Origin: Solirubrobacterales bacterium
GTDB lineage: Bacteria > Actinomycetota > Thermoleophilia > Solirubrobacterales > 70-9
NCBI GenBank assembly: GCA_035573435.1
Contig: DATMZR010000043.1
Span: 27,188-91,187, forward strand
Length of the DNA: 64,000 bases
Direction of reading: 5' to 3'
Shown: positions 52,125 to 60,233 of the stretch, in pieces
How positions within the stretch are numbered: position 1 is the stretch's first letter
Layout of the letters: each line of letters opens with the position of its first letter
Position numbers and translations under genes: made by a program
Notes under the pieces: generated by a model
What the model saw: the letters and a program-made list of their open reading frames with translations, nothing else
The model's database searches: none
Told to the model about the DNA's origin: nothing

Positions 52125-53329
52125 CCGGCTTGCGGCTTCAGGAGCGCCTGCGCGAGGCCTTCGTTCCCGAGGCACGGGAGGCCGAGGAGCGTGGCTGGCG
52201 AGTGGTCCACGCGGCGTTCGAGGGGCGACATCCCGTTCACGTCCGGCCGCGCGTCAACCGGCTGGCGTTCGCGTTCGCGTTGGCCTTGCTGGTCGCCGGC
52301 GTTGCACTGAGCCCCGCCGGCGCCAAGGTGGTCGACCTGGTCCGCGACGCGGTCGAGCCGGGGTCCGAGAACGCCCGACCGGCGCTCACTTCGCTGCCGG
52401 CGCCGGGGCGTCTACTGGTCACCTCCCATGAGGGGCCCTGGATAGTCGATCAGGACGGGTCACAGCGACTACTGGGCGCCTACGAGGAGGCAGCCTGGTC
52501 GCCCAGCGGCCTGTTCGTCGCCGTCGCCCGGGGCCGCCGGCTCACCGCCGTCGACCCGGTGGGAACGGTGCGCTGGTCGCTGGCCGCGCGACGACCAGTG
52601 AACGAACTGGCCTGGTCCCCGTCGGGCATCCGGGTGGCATACGTGAGCGGAAGGTCGCTCCGCGTGGTGGCCGGCGACGGAACGGACGACCGCCAGCTGC
52701 TAGACCGGGTCGCCTCCATCGCGCCGGCCTGGCGTCCCCTTTCCGAGCCCCTGCCCCCGGGACAAGTGGCCATCGGGCCGCGGACGAATGTGCTCGCCTA
52801 CGCGGATCGGGCGAGCCGGGTGACGGTGCGCGACGTCGACGCGGGGCGGGTGCTGTGGCGGAGCCACCGCTATGCCGCACCGATCCGGGAACTTCAATGG
52901 TCCACGGACCGCAGCCGGCTGCTGGTCCGCGCAGGCTCGTTCGTCGACTTCCTCGACTCCCGCGGCCACACGTTGAGCAGGGTGAGATGGCCGACGCTCG
53001 GAGCGAGCATGTCGTTCGACAGCAAGCGAACCGCCTTCGTCCGGCTGGCCAAGAACGGACGCAGCGACGTGCTGATCGCCGGGCGCTACGGCGAGGGCCC
53101 AGCGCGGCACGTCCTTACCAGGCGGGGGCGGATCACCGATCCGTCCTGGTCTCCCGACGGCAGGTGGTTGCTGGTGTCGCGGCCCGGCGCCGATCAGTGG
53201 CTCTTCATCCGGCCCTCGCGGCCCGTCCGTGTCGAAACCGTCGCCAACATCTCCCGCCAGTTCGCCCCCGGCGCCACCGGCCGGCTGGCGTTCCCCGAGA
53301 TCAGCGGCTGGTGCCGCTGCGAGCGCTGA
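52121..53329 (+). CDS. Membrane-anchored beta-propeller protein, putative anti-sigma
   Basis: The 402-residue product has a basic/acidic cytoplasmic start of about 40 residues (LQERLREAFVPEAREAEERGW), one transmembrane helix (RLAFAFALALLVAGVALSPAGA, about residues 46-66) and an extracytoplasmic region with repeating WSP motifs (AAWSPSGLFVAVARG; LAWSPSGIRVAYVSG; SWSPDGRWLLVSRP) of a TolB/PD40-type beta-propeller. It overlaps the sigma factor stop by 4 bases. This coupling makes it a likely regulator of that sigma factor, but no zinc-binding or other anti-sigma domain is visible in the short cytoplasmic part, so this is inferred from context. Confidence 0.8.
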   Translation: MTGLRLQERLREAFVPEAREAEERGWRVVHAAFEGRHPVHVRPRVNRLAFAFALALLVAGVALSPAGAKVVDLVRDAVEPGSENARPALTSLPAPGRLLVTSHEGPWIVDQDGSQRLLGAYEEAAWSPSGLFVAVARGRRLTAVDPVGTVRWSLAARRPVNELAWSPSGIRVAYVSGRSLRVVAGDGTDDRQLLDRVASIAPAWRPLSEPLPPGQVAIGPRTNVLAYADRASRVTVRDVDAGRVLWRSHRYAAPIRELQWSTDRSRLLVRAGSFVDFLDSRGHTLSRVRWPTLGASMSFDSKRTAFVRLAKNGRSDVLIAGRYGEGPARHVLTRRGRITDPSWSPDGRWLLVSRPGADQWLFIRPSRPVRVETVANISRQFAPGATGRLAFPEISGWCRCER

Positions 53330-53353
53330 TCGGACAGCGGCGAAGCCGCACTC

Positions 53354-54826
53354 TCAGCCCGGCCACCCTTGGTGGTGGGCGCGAACCCGCTCGACCTCGG
53401 CGGCGTTCCGCGGCCCGTAGGTGGCATGCTTGGCGCCGATCTGGCGCCGGATCTGCTCTAGGTCGCGGCGGGTGAACTCGCACTTCTTCGTGGTCGGCTC
53501 GATGCCATAGACCCGGGCGCCGTTCAACCCCAGGACCTTCGCCCTGAGCTCGCGGGTCATCTTCGGATAGCCATAGCGCTCCTGGAACTCGCTCGAGACC
53601 TCGAAAGAGCGAAAGGTCTGGATCTGGTCCTGGGGAGCGCCGTAAAAGATGCAGTCGGTGCCCCAGAGCACGTTGTCCTGGCCGACGTAGCGGAGCAGCT
53701 TGCCGAGCACGTGCGCGGCCTGCGCCGGGTCGCGCATGATCGTCCACCAGGTCGAGCCGAGCTCGGCGTAGACATTTTGGTTCGGGCCCACCCCGTGCTT
53801 CTTCATCGCGGTGATCAGGCGATTTATGCCCTGATTCGCCGTAGCCGCCGTGTACGGACCCTCGGGCGGGCCGCCAGCCTCGAACCCTGAGTGGTAGACG
53901 ATGAAGTCGACGTCAGGGAAGTCGCGAGCCGCGCCCGGCACGTCCTCGGGCGACGCGTAGCTGCTCCCCGCCCCGAAGCCCTTGTGGGCGCAGATCGTCT
54001 TCACCCCGAGCTGCCGCGCCTTGTCGATGAACGCGTGGCCCACTTGCGGCAACCTCGGATCGGCGTCGTCGAGGCGCCAGGCGTTCCCGGGATCGCCGAA
54101 GGCGTCGGGAAAGTGCGTGAACACCTTCCAGGCGGCAATCGAGTAGCGGCGCGCGTTCTCCTCCATCTCGTCGAGGTTCCCCTTCAGGGGCCCGTAATTG
54201 GGCAGCGCCTGGGCGTGGAGCAGGACCGAGTCCCAGCCGCAGACGAGCTCGGCCGTGTGGCGGGTCTCCTCCATGATTGCCGCGGACAACGGGCTGCCCT
54301 TGGGAGCGATCGGAAGGGCCGACAGCGTGACCATGTTGGTGTCGCTGTGGAGGAAGAACTCCTCGAGGAAAACCTCCCGCGCAAAGCACGCCCGCGGGTC
54401 GTCCTGACCACAGTTCACCTGAGGGAACACCGAGCCGAAGAACGGCTCTCCTCGGGTGGATGGCATCAGGTCGTACTCCAGATGGTGCCCCTGGACGTCG
54501 AAGATGAACTCGTCGCCGGCCAGTGCGGCGCGGGCCGCATCCTGATCCTTGCCCGCCCCGGCCGGAACGGCGTAGCGGCCACCCGACGAGTTGCCGGAGT
54601 CGCTGAGACAGCCTTGGAGCGTCAGCAGGGTGGTGGCCGCCGCCGAGGCCGTGAACAGGAACTGGCGCCGGGACATGCCCGTCCCCCGCGCGTTGTCCCC
54701 ACAGGCCAGATGCGCGCGTCGGATCGCCTCGCGCTCGACGGCAGTCAACGGCGGAGGAACGAACTCCCCGTTCGAGCACGGGCCGAATTTGATCGGAAGG
54801 CCCGGATCGTCTGCGGGTTTGCTCAC
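53354..54826 (-). CDS. Tat-exported amidohydrolase
   Basis: The 490-residue product has an amidohydrolase_2-like metallo-hydrolase domain with an early DVQGHHLE (metal histidines), a middle HTAELVCG and later ICAHKGFGA, FIVYHSGFE and LWGTDCIFYG with the catalytic Asp. A twin-arginine signal, SRRQFLFTASAAATTLL, sits about 50 residues in, after an N-terminal segment (KFGPCSNGEFVPPPLTAVE), an unusually long n-region. A cysteine in LQGC could be a lipobox. The GTG at 54826 gives this full form. The substrate is unknown. It is divergent from ku. Confidence 0.85.
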   Translation of the reverse strand: MSKPADDPGLPIKFGPCSNGEFVPPPLTAVEREAIRRAHLACGDNARGTGMSRRQFLFTASAAATTLLTLQGCLSDSGNSSGGRYAVPAGAGKDQDAARAALAGDEFIFDVQGHHLEYDLMPSTRGEPFFGSVFPQVNCGQDDPRACFAREVFLEEFFLHSDTNMVTLSALPIAPKGSPLSAAIMEETRHTAELVCGWDSVLLHAQALPNYGPLKGNLDEMEENARRYSIAAWKVFTHFPDAFGDPGNAWRLDDADPRLPQVGHAFIDKARQLGVKTICAHKGFGAGSSYASPEDVPGAARDFPDVDFIVYHSGFEAGGPPEGPYTAATANQGINRLITAMKKHGVGPNQNVYAELGSTWWTIMRDPAQAAHVLGKLLRYVGQDNVLWGTDCIFYGAPQDQIQTFRSFEVSSEFQERYGYPKMTRELRAKVLGLNGARVYGIEPTTKKCEFTRRDLEQIRRQIGAKHATYGPRNAAEVERVRAHHQGWPG

Positions 54827-54987
54827 ACCTCCGATACGGGCCGCCGGCGATCCGAGGTCCATCCGCGTGGGCGAGCCACGCAAGATTCGTGGCGATAACC
54901 CCGGGTATCCAAGGAAAAAGGGCTAACTTGGGAAACTGATGACAGCGATGACTTTTGCCAATTCCGACGGTCTTCTGGTTGTAGACG
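54827..54987. other. Divergent intergenic region with a mini-ORF before ku
   Basis: This 161-base stretch separates the amidohydrolase and ku. An 18-codon frame starting at ATG 54939 (MTAMTFANSDGLLVV, ending DDG) stops at 54995, overlapping the ku start (54988) by 8 bases. ku itself has no good ribosome site, so the mini-ORF could couple translation. No firm promoter was found. Confidence 0.35.
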
Positions 54988-55917
54988 ATGGCTAGGGCGA
55001 TTTGGAGCGGATCGATCAGCTTCGGGCTCTTGAACGTGCCCGTGAAGCTCTACAGCGCCGTGTCGCGGAAGTCCGTGAGCTTCCGCGAGCTTCGCGCGAG
55101 CGACAGCTCGCGCATCCGGCACAAGAGGGTGGCCGAGTCCGACGGCGAGGAGGTCCCCTACGAGGAGATCGTCAAGGGCTATGAGGTCGCGCCCGAGCAC
55201 TATGTCCTTCTGACCCGGGAGGAGCTCGAGGAGCTCGACCCCAAGAAGACACGGGCGATCGAGATCCAGGACTTCGTCGACCTCGACGAGATCGACCCGA
55301 TCTACTTCGATCACCCCTACTACCTCGGGCCCGACAAGGGCGCGGAGAAGCCGTACGCCCTGCTGGTCAAGGCCATGGGCGACGCGAACAAGGTGGCGGT
55401 GGCGCGTTTCGTGCTCCGAAACCGTGAGCATCTGGCCGCGATCCGCCCCATGGGCCAGGTGCTGACCATGGCGACGATGCGGTTCGCCGACGAGGTGGTC
55501 TCACCGGAGGAGATTGGGGAGGTGGTACCCGAGGACGGCCGCAAGCTGTCCAAGCGGGAGCTCGAGATGGCACAACAGCTGATCGAGTCGCTGAGCACCG
55601 ACTTCGACGCCGACAAGTATCGCGACGAATACCGCGAGGAGCTGATGGCGATGATCGAGCGAAAGGCGCGCGGCGAGGAAATCGTGGAGGCGGTCTCCGA
55701 GGAGCCGACGCCCACCAAGGCGCCAGACCTGATGGCCGCGCTCGAAGAAAGCCTGGCGGCGATCCAGGGAGAGCCGCTGGCGGCCGGCTCGAAGCGGGAC
55801 GGCAAGCGTGACGGCGCCAAGCGGCGGAAGCGGCCGGCCGCCGCCAAGTCCCGCTCGAGCTCGAAGAGCTCCAAGGCCGGATCGAGATCGCGAAGCAAGG
55901 CAAAAGCCGCGAAGTAG
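54988..55917 (+). CDS. ku: Non-homologous end-joining protein Ku
   Basis: Ku binds DNA ends and recruits LigD in bacterial end joining. The product starts MARAIWSGSISFGLLNVPVKLYS, the family's first strands, and has EEVPYEEIVKGYE and VKAMGDANKVAVARFV. The 309-residue length includes a low-complexity basic tail after residue 265 rich in Lys, Arg, Ser and Ala (KRDGAKRRKRPAAAKSRSSS), a DNA-binding extension common in high-GC actinobacteria. Its last codons (GCA AAA GCC GCG AAG TAG) overlap the LigD polymerase reading frame, which continues one frame back. Confidence 0.95.
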   Translation: MARAIWSGSISFGLLNVPVKLYSAVSRKSVSFRELRASDSSRIRHKRVAESDGEEVPYEEIVKGYEVAPEHYVLLTREELEELDPKKTRAIEIQDFVDLDEIDPIYFDHPYYLGPDKGAEKPYALLVKAMGDANKVAVARFVLRNREHLAAIRPMGQVLTMATMRFADEVVSPEEIGEVVPEDGRKLSKRELEMAQQLIESLSTDFDADKYRDEYREELMAMIERKARGEEIVEAVSEEPTPTKAPDLMAALEESLAAIQGEPLAAGSKRDGKRDGAKRRKRPAAAKSRSSSKSSKAGSRSRSKAKAAK

Positions 55918-55958
55918 ACGTAGACGGGCACCGGCTCGAGCTCACCAACCTCGACAAG

Positions 55959-56804
55959 GTGCTGTGGCCGAAGGCCGGCTTCTCCAAGGGCGAAGCGATC
56001 GACTACTACGCGCGGGTCGCGGAGACGATCCTTCCCCATCTTGCCGGTAGGCCGCTGACGCGGGTGCGCTTTCCGGACGGCACCGAATCACAGCGGTTCT
56101 ACGAGAAGCGCGCCCCCTCCCACACCCCCGACTGGGTCCGCAAGGCGCCGATCCAGATGGGGAGGGCAGGCCTCCTCGACTTCATCGTGTGCGACGACCG
56201 CGCGACCTTGATCTGGCTCGCCCAGCTCGCCGCCCTCGAGCTCCATCCGTCGCTCTCGATGGCGGAGGACCCCGACACGCCGACCGTGATCGCCTTCGAC
56301 CTCGACCCGGGTGCGCCGGCGACGATCGTGGAGTGCTCGCAGGTGGGTCTGCGCGTGCGCGAGCTGTTCGACAGCCTCGGGCTCGAGTCGTTCGCGAAGA
56401 CCTCCGGCTCGAAGGGCCTCCAGGTATACGTGCCGCTCAATACCGCGGTCGGGTACGAGCGGACGAAGTCGTTCGCCCGAGCGGTCGCTCAGGCGCTGGA
56501 GCGCGCAGAGCCCGAGCTCGTGGTCTCCCGCCAGAAGAAGGAGCTTCGCAAGGGCAAGGTGCTGGTCGACTGGAGCCAGAACGACCGCGCGAAGACGACC
56601 GTGGCCGTCTACTCGCTGCGCTGCCGTGAGCGTCCGTGGGTGTCCACCCCGCTTCGCTGGGAGGAAGTCGAGGAGCTCGCCGCTGACGGGGATCCGGAGT
56701 CCATGCGCTTCGAGGGGCCCGCCGCCTTGGAGCGAATCGACGCCCACGGCGACCTGTTCGCGCCCGTGCTCGAGCTCGAGCAGGAGCTGCCCGAGAAGCT
56801 CTAG
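55959..56804 (+). CDS. ligD: LigD polymerase (primase-polymerase) domain protein
   Basis: The LigD polymerase domain fills gaps at broken ends, adding mostly ribonucleotides. This protein has ETILPHLAGRPLTRVRFPDGTE, FDLDPG with the two metal Asp residues, a TSGSKGLQVYVPL motif and VSRQKKELRKGKVLVDWSQND. The first ATG/GTG/TTG is GTG 55959, giving 281 residues, but the conserved N-terminus (VDVDGHRLELTNLDK, 55914-55958) lies upstream in the same frame with no start codon. That frame is -1 relative to ku. No ligase or phosphoesterase domain is attached. The 3' end shares CTAG with the gcvPB stop. Confidence 0.9.
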   Translation: MLWPKAGFSKGEAIDYYARVAETILPHLAGRPLTRVRFPDGTESQRFYEKRAPSHTPDWVRKAPIQMGRAGLLDFIVCDDRATLIWLAQLAALELHPSLSMAEDPDTPTVIAFDLDPGAPATIVECSQVGLRVRELFDSLGLESFAKTSGSKGLQVYVPLNTAVGYERTKSFARAVAQALERAEPELVVSRQKKELRKGKVLVDWSQNDRAKTTVAVYSLRCRERPWVSTPLRWEEVEELAADGDPESMRFEGPAALERIDAHGDLFAPVLELEQELPEKL

Positions 56805-58345
56805 AGCGGCTGGCGGACCACCGGCCGCCGGCTGGCTTTGGCCTCGTCGAGGCGGCGAACCGGCGTCGTGTAGGGCGCGTTGCGGGCGATTTCGGGATCA
56901 CCCTCGCCCTCGGCGAGAATCTCCTCGACGGCGTCGGCGAGCCCGTCGAGGCCCTCCCTGGTCTCGGTCTCGGTGGGCTCGAACATCAGCGCCTCGTCGA
57001 CGAGCAGCGGGAAGTAGATGGTCGGCGGGTGATAGCCGAAGTCGAGCAGCCGCTTGGCGACGTCGAGCGTCTTCACCCCGAGCTCCCGCTTCGCGGGCGC
57101 TCCCGAGAGGACGAACTCGTGCATGCAGGGGCGATCGAAGCCGGCCGGCAGGTATCTCCCGGCGCGCCCCCTTCGCAGCCGCGCCAGGAGGTAGTTGGCG
57201 TTCAGCACCGCGGTCTCCGAGGCCTCGGTTAGGCCGTCGCCGCCCAGGCTGCGGATGTACGCGTAGGAGCGCACGAAAACGCCGAAGTTGCCCGCGAAGC
57301 CGCGCAGCCGGCCGATCGACTGGGGCCGCTCGTAGTCGAGGTCGAAGGCGGGGGCGGCGCCGTCCTCACCCTCCGTCCGGACCACCCGCGGGACGGGCAG
57401 GTAGGGCTCGATCCGGTCGGAGACCGCGATCGGCCCCGCTCCCGGCCCGCCGCCCCCGTGCGGCTGGGAGAACGACTTGTGGAGGTTGACGTGGACGATG
57501 TCGAACCCCATGTCGCCGGGACGGGTGTGGCCCATGATCGCGTTCAGGTTGGCCCCGTCGTAGTACAGGGTGCCTCCGGCCTCGCGGACCATCCGGATGA
57601 TCTCGGCGATGTTCTCGTCGAACAGGCCGAGCGTGTTCGGGTTCGTGAGCATGAGGCAGGCGACCTCGCCGTCGACCTTGGAGCGCAGATCGTCCAGGTC
57701 CACTCCGCCGCGCTCGTCGGTGGCCACCTTGACCACCTCGTACCCCGCCATGGTCACCGATGCCGGGTTGGTGCCGTGGGCGGTGTCCGGGGTCAGCACC
57801 TTGTGGCGCTCCTCACCCCGGTGGGCGTGATAGGCGCGGGTGAGGAGCAGCCCCGCCAGCTCACCGTGGGAGCCCGCCGACGGCTGGAGGCTCACGTGCT
57901 CGAGCCCGCAGATCTCCGCCAGGGCGCGCTCCAGGCGCCACATCAGCTCCAGCGCTCCCTGGGCGCGCTTCGGGTCCTGCGCCGGGTGCAGCCGGGCGTG
58001 GCCGGGCAGCGCCGCGACGCGCTCGTTGAGTCGCGGGTTGTGCTTCATCGTGCACGAGCCGAGCGGGTAGGGGCCCGTGTCGAGGTCGAAGTTGCGACGT
58101 GACAGCCGGTTGTAGTGGCGAACGATCTCCGGCTCGGAGACCTCGGGCAGCTCGGGAGGTCGCTCCCGCCGGAGCTTGGCCGGGATCAGCTCCTCGAGGA
58201 GGCGCTCGGGGACATCGACCGGCGGCAGCGTCCCTGCGCGGCGTCCGGCGACGGAGCGCTCGAAGATCGTGGTGACGGGCTCGCGCTGCTGAGGGGTTGG
58301 AGTTTCAGCCGTGGTAGGCGGCGAGGGGGAGGAGCCCGGTGTCAT
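56801..58345 (-). CDS. gcvPB: Glycine dehydrogenase (P-protein) subunit 2
   Basis: This is the PLP-carrying half of a split P-protein that decarboxylates glycine. The 514-residue product has YPLGSCTMKHNPRLNE, SAGSHGELAGLLLTRAYH, ANLNAIMGHTRPGDMGFDIVH and the PLP lysine region NLHKSFSQPHGGGGPG (about residues 290-305). The N-terminal 25 residues (MTPGSSPSPPTTAETPTPQQ) are low complexity. The ATG overlaps the gcvPA stop by 4 bases. Its own stop overlaps the convergent ligD stop. Confidence 0.96.
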   Translation of the reverse strand: MTPGSSPSPPTTAETPTPQQREPVTTIFERSVAGRRAGTLPPVDVPERLLEELIPAKLRRERPPELPEVSEPEIVRHYNRLSRRNFDLDTGPYPLGSCTMKHNPRLNERVAALPGHARLHPAQDPKRAQGALELMWRLERALAEICGLEHVSLQPSAGSHGELAGLLLTRAYHAHRGEERHKVLTPDTAHGTNPASVTMAGYEVVKVATDERGGVDLDDLRSKVDGEVACLMLTNPNTLGLFDENIAEIIRMVREAGGTLYYDGANLNAIMGHTRPGDMGFDIVHVNLHKSFSQPHGGGGPGAGPIAVSDRIEPYLPVPRVVRTEGEDGAAPAFDLDYERPQSIGRLRGFAGNFGVFVRSYAYIRSLGGDGLTEASETAVLNANYLLARLRRGRAGRYLPAGFDRPCMHEFVLSGAPAKRELGVKTLDVAKRLLDFGYHPPTIYFPLLVDEALMFEPTETETREGLDGLADAVEEILAEGEGDPEIARNAPYTTPVRRLDEAKASRRPVVRQPL

Positions 58346-59760
58346 GGGGCCACCTCCCGCGCGATTGGCGCCTTAGTTGCTGTATGCGCAACAAAAGCGC
58401 CATCTCCGGCCGCGGCGGCGATCGCGCGAGCGAGCGCGTCCGCGAGCCGGTCGATGTCGGCGCGCGACCGCCGTTCCGTCAGCGCGATGAGCAGACCGTC
58501 CTCGTATTCGGGGTACTCCCTGCCCAGCCAGTACCCGGCCGCGATCTCCTCGGCCGCGCAACGGTCGAGCACCGCCCGCACGGGCGCATCGACGCGAATC
58601 GCGAACTCGCGCACCACCGGAGCCTCGTGCAGGAACTCCACGCCGTCGAGCGCCGCCAGCCGCTCCCGCGCGTAAGCGGTTCGCTGGGCGAGCAACTCGC
58701 CCAGCTCGACCACCCCGCGCTTGCCGAGCCAGGCCAGATAGATCAGGCCACCGAGGGCGTTCAGGGCCTGCGAGGTGCAGATGTTGTGGGTCGCCTTCTC
58801 CCGGCGGATGTGCTGCTCGCGTGTCTGGAGGGCGAGAACGAAGGCGCGCCGCCCGTCGGCGTCCACGGTCTCGCCCGCAATCCGGCCGGGCATCCGGCGC
58901 AGGTGCTCCTCCGTGGCGCAGAAGAAGCCGAACGAGGGACCTCCGAAGTCGAGCCTGCCTCCAAGGGGCTGGCCCTCGCCGACGGCGATCTGGACGCCGC
59001 ACTCGCCGGGTGGCCGCAGCACGCCCAGGGTGAGCGGGTCGACCGCCGCGACGGTGAGCGCACCCGTCTCGTTTGCAGCTGCGGCAAGGGCCTCGAGATC
59101 CTCGACCGCTCCGAGGAAGTTCGGGTTCTGGACGAACAGCGCGGCAGTCTCGGCGTCGAGCGCCGATTCGAGCTCTCCTGCGTCCGTGAGCCCGCCGTCG
59201 AGCCCCACCTCTACCACCTCGGCGCCGAAGCCGCGCGCGTAGGTGAGGAGCGTCTCGCGGCTGTGGGGATGCAGGCCGCGCGAGACCACCAGCCGACGGC
59301 GCCCGGTGGCGCCGATCGCCAGGTAGGCGGCGGAGGCCACTGACGATGGCCCCTCATACAGCGAGGCGTTGGCCACCGGCAGCGCGCAGAGCTCCGAGAT
59401 CGCCGTCTGAAACTCGAACATCACCTGTAGGCCGCCCTGCGACACCTCAGGCTGATACGGGGTGTACGGGGTCAGGAACTCCGAGCGCTGGGTGATCGCG
59501 TCGACGATCGCGGGCACGTAGTGGTCGTACATGCCCGCCCCGAGGAAACAGAGCTCGGCGTCGGCGTGTGCGTTGCGCTCGGCCAGCGCCGCCAGGTGGT
59601 CGAAGCACTCGGTCTCCGAGAGCCCGGGCGGCAGATCGAGCGGGCGATCGAGGCGCAGCCCAGCTGGGATCTCGGCGAACAGCTCGTCGACCGAGACCAC
59701 GCCGATCGCATCCAGCATCGCGCGGTGGTCGGAGTCGGTGGCTGAGGTGTATCTGGTCAC
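58342..59760 (-). CDS. gcvPA: Glycine dehydrogenase (P-protein) subunit 1
   Basis: The 472-residue partner subunit has YQPEVSQGGLQVMFEFQTAI, SLYEGPSSVASAAYLA and LHPHSRETLLTYARGFG in order, and LRRMPGRIAGETVD later. It forms the heterotetramer with gcvPB. The start GTG at 59760 lies 73 bases after gcvH. A two-subunit P-protein like this is typical of many gram-positives. Confidence 0.96.
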   Translation of the reverse strand: MTRYTSATDSDHRAMLDAIGVVSVDELFAEIPAGLRLDRPLDLPPGLSETECFDHLAALAERNAHADAELCFLGAGMYDHYVPAIVDAITQRSEFLTPYTPYQPEVSQGGLQVMFEFQTAISELCALPVANASLYEGPSSVASAAYLAIGATGRRRLVVSRGLHPHSRETLLTYARGFGAEVVEVGLDGGLTDAGELESALDAETAALFVQNPNFLGAVEDLEALAAAANETGALTVAAVDPLTLGVLRPPGECGVQIAVGEGQPLGGRLDFGGPSFGFFCATEEHLRRMPGRIAGETVDADGRRAFVLALQTREQHIRREKATHNICTSQALNALGGLIYLAWLGKRGVVELGELLAQRTAYARERLAALDGVEFLHEAPVVREFAIRVDAPVRAVLDRCAAEEIAAGYWLGREYPEYEDGLLIALTERRSRADIDRLADALARAIAAAAGDGAFVAHTATKAPIAREVAP

Positions 59761-59833
59761 GCGCGACCCACTTCGGCCACTGATGCTAGCCGCGGGTCGG
59801 GCGGGCCCCGCCTCGCAAGACGGTCAGCGCGGC

Positions 59834-60232
59834 TCAGCCGCCGTCTTCCGCCAGCATCGCCCGGTAGCCGGCCGCGTCCATCAGCTCGTCCACCTCCGAG
59901 GGGTCGGAGAGCTTCACTCGCACCAGCCAGCCCTCGCCGTAGGGGTCCTCGTTGAGGAGCTCGGGCTTGTCGGCCGCCGCCTGGTTGACGGCGACGATCT
60001 CGCCCGACAGGGGTGCGTAGACGTCGGAGACCGCCTTCACCGACTCGACCTCGGCGTAGGCCTCACCCTTGGACGCCGTCGCGCCGACCTTCGGCGGCTC
60101 GTAGAACACGACCTCGCCCAGCGCGTCCTGCGCGTACCAGGTGACGCCGAAGGTCGCCTCGACGCCCTCGATTCGAGCCCAGTCATGCTCGCGGTGATAG
60201 CGCAGATCGTCAGGGTAGGTCTCGTCGGCCAC
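59834..60232 (-). CDS. gcvH: Glycine cleavage system H protein
   Basis: GcvH carries the lipoyl arm that shuttles the methylamine group. The 132-residue product has YHREHDWARIEG, VEFYEPPKVG-type VFYEPPKVGATA, and the lipoylation site AEVESVKAVSDVYAP (lysine in ESVKA). The GTG start at 60232 lies one base after the gcvT stop. Confidence 0.97.
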   Translation of the reverse strand: MADETYPDDLRYHREHDWARIEGVEATFGVTWYAQDALGEVVFYEPPKVGATASKGEAYAEVESVKAVSDVYAPLSGEIVAVNQAAADKPELLNEDPYGEGWLVRVKLSDPSEVDELMDAAGYRAMLAEDGG

Positions 60233-60233
60233 C

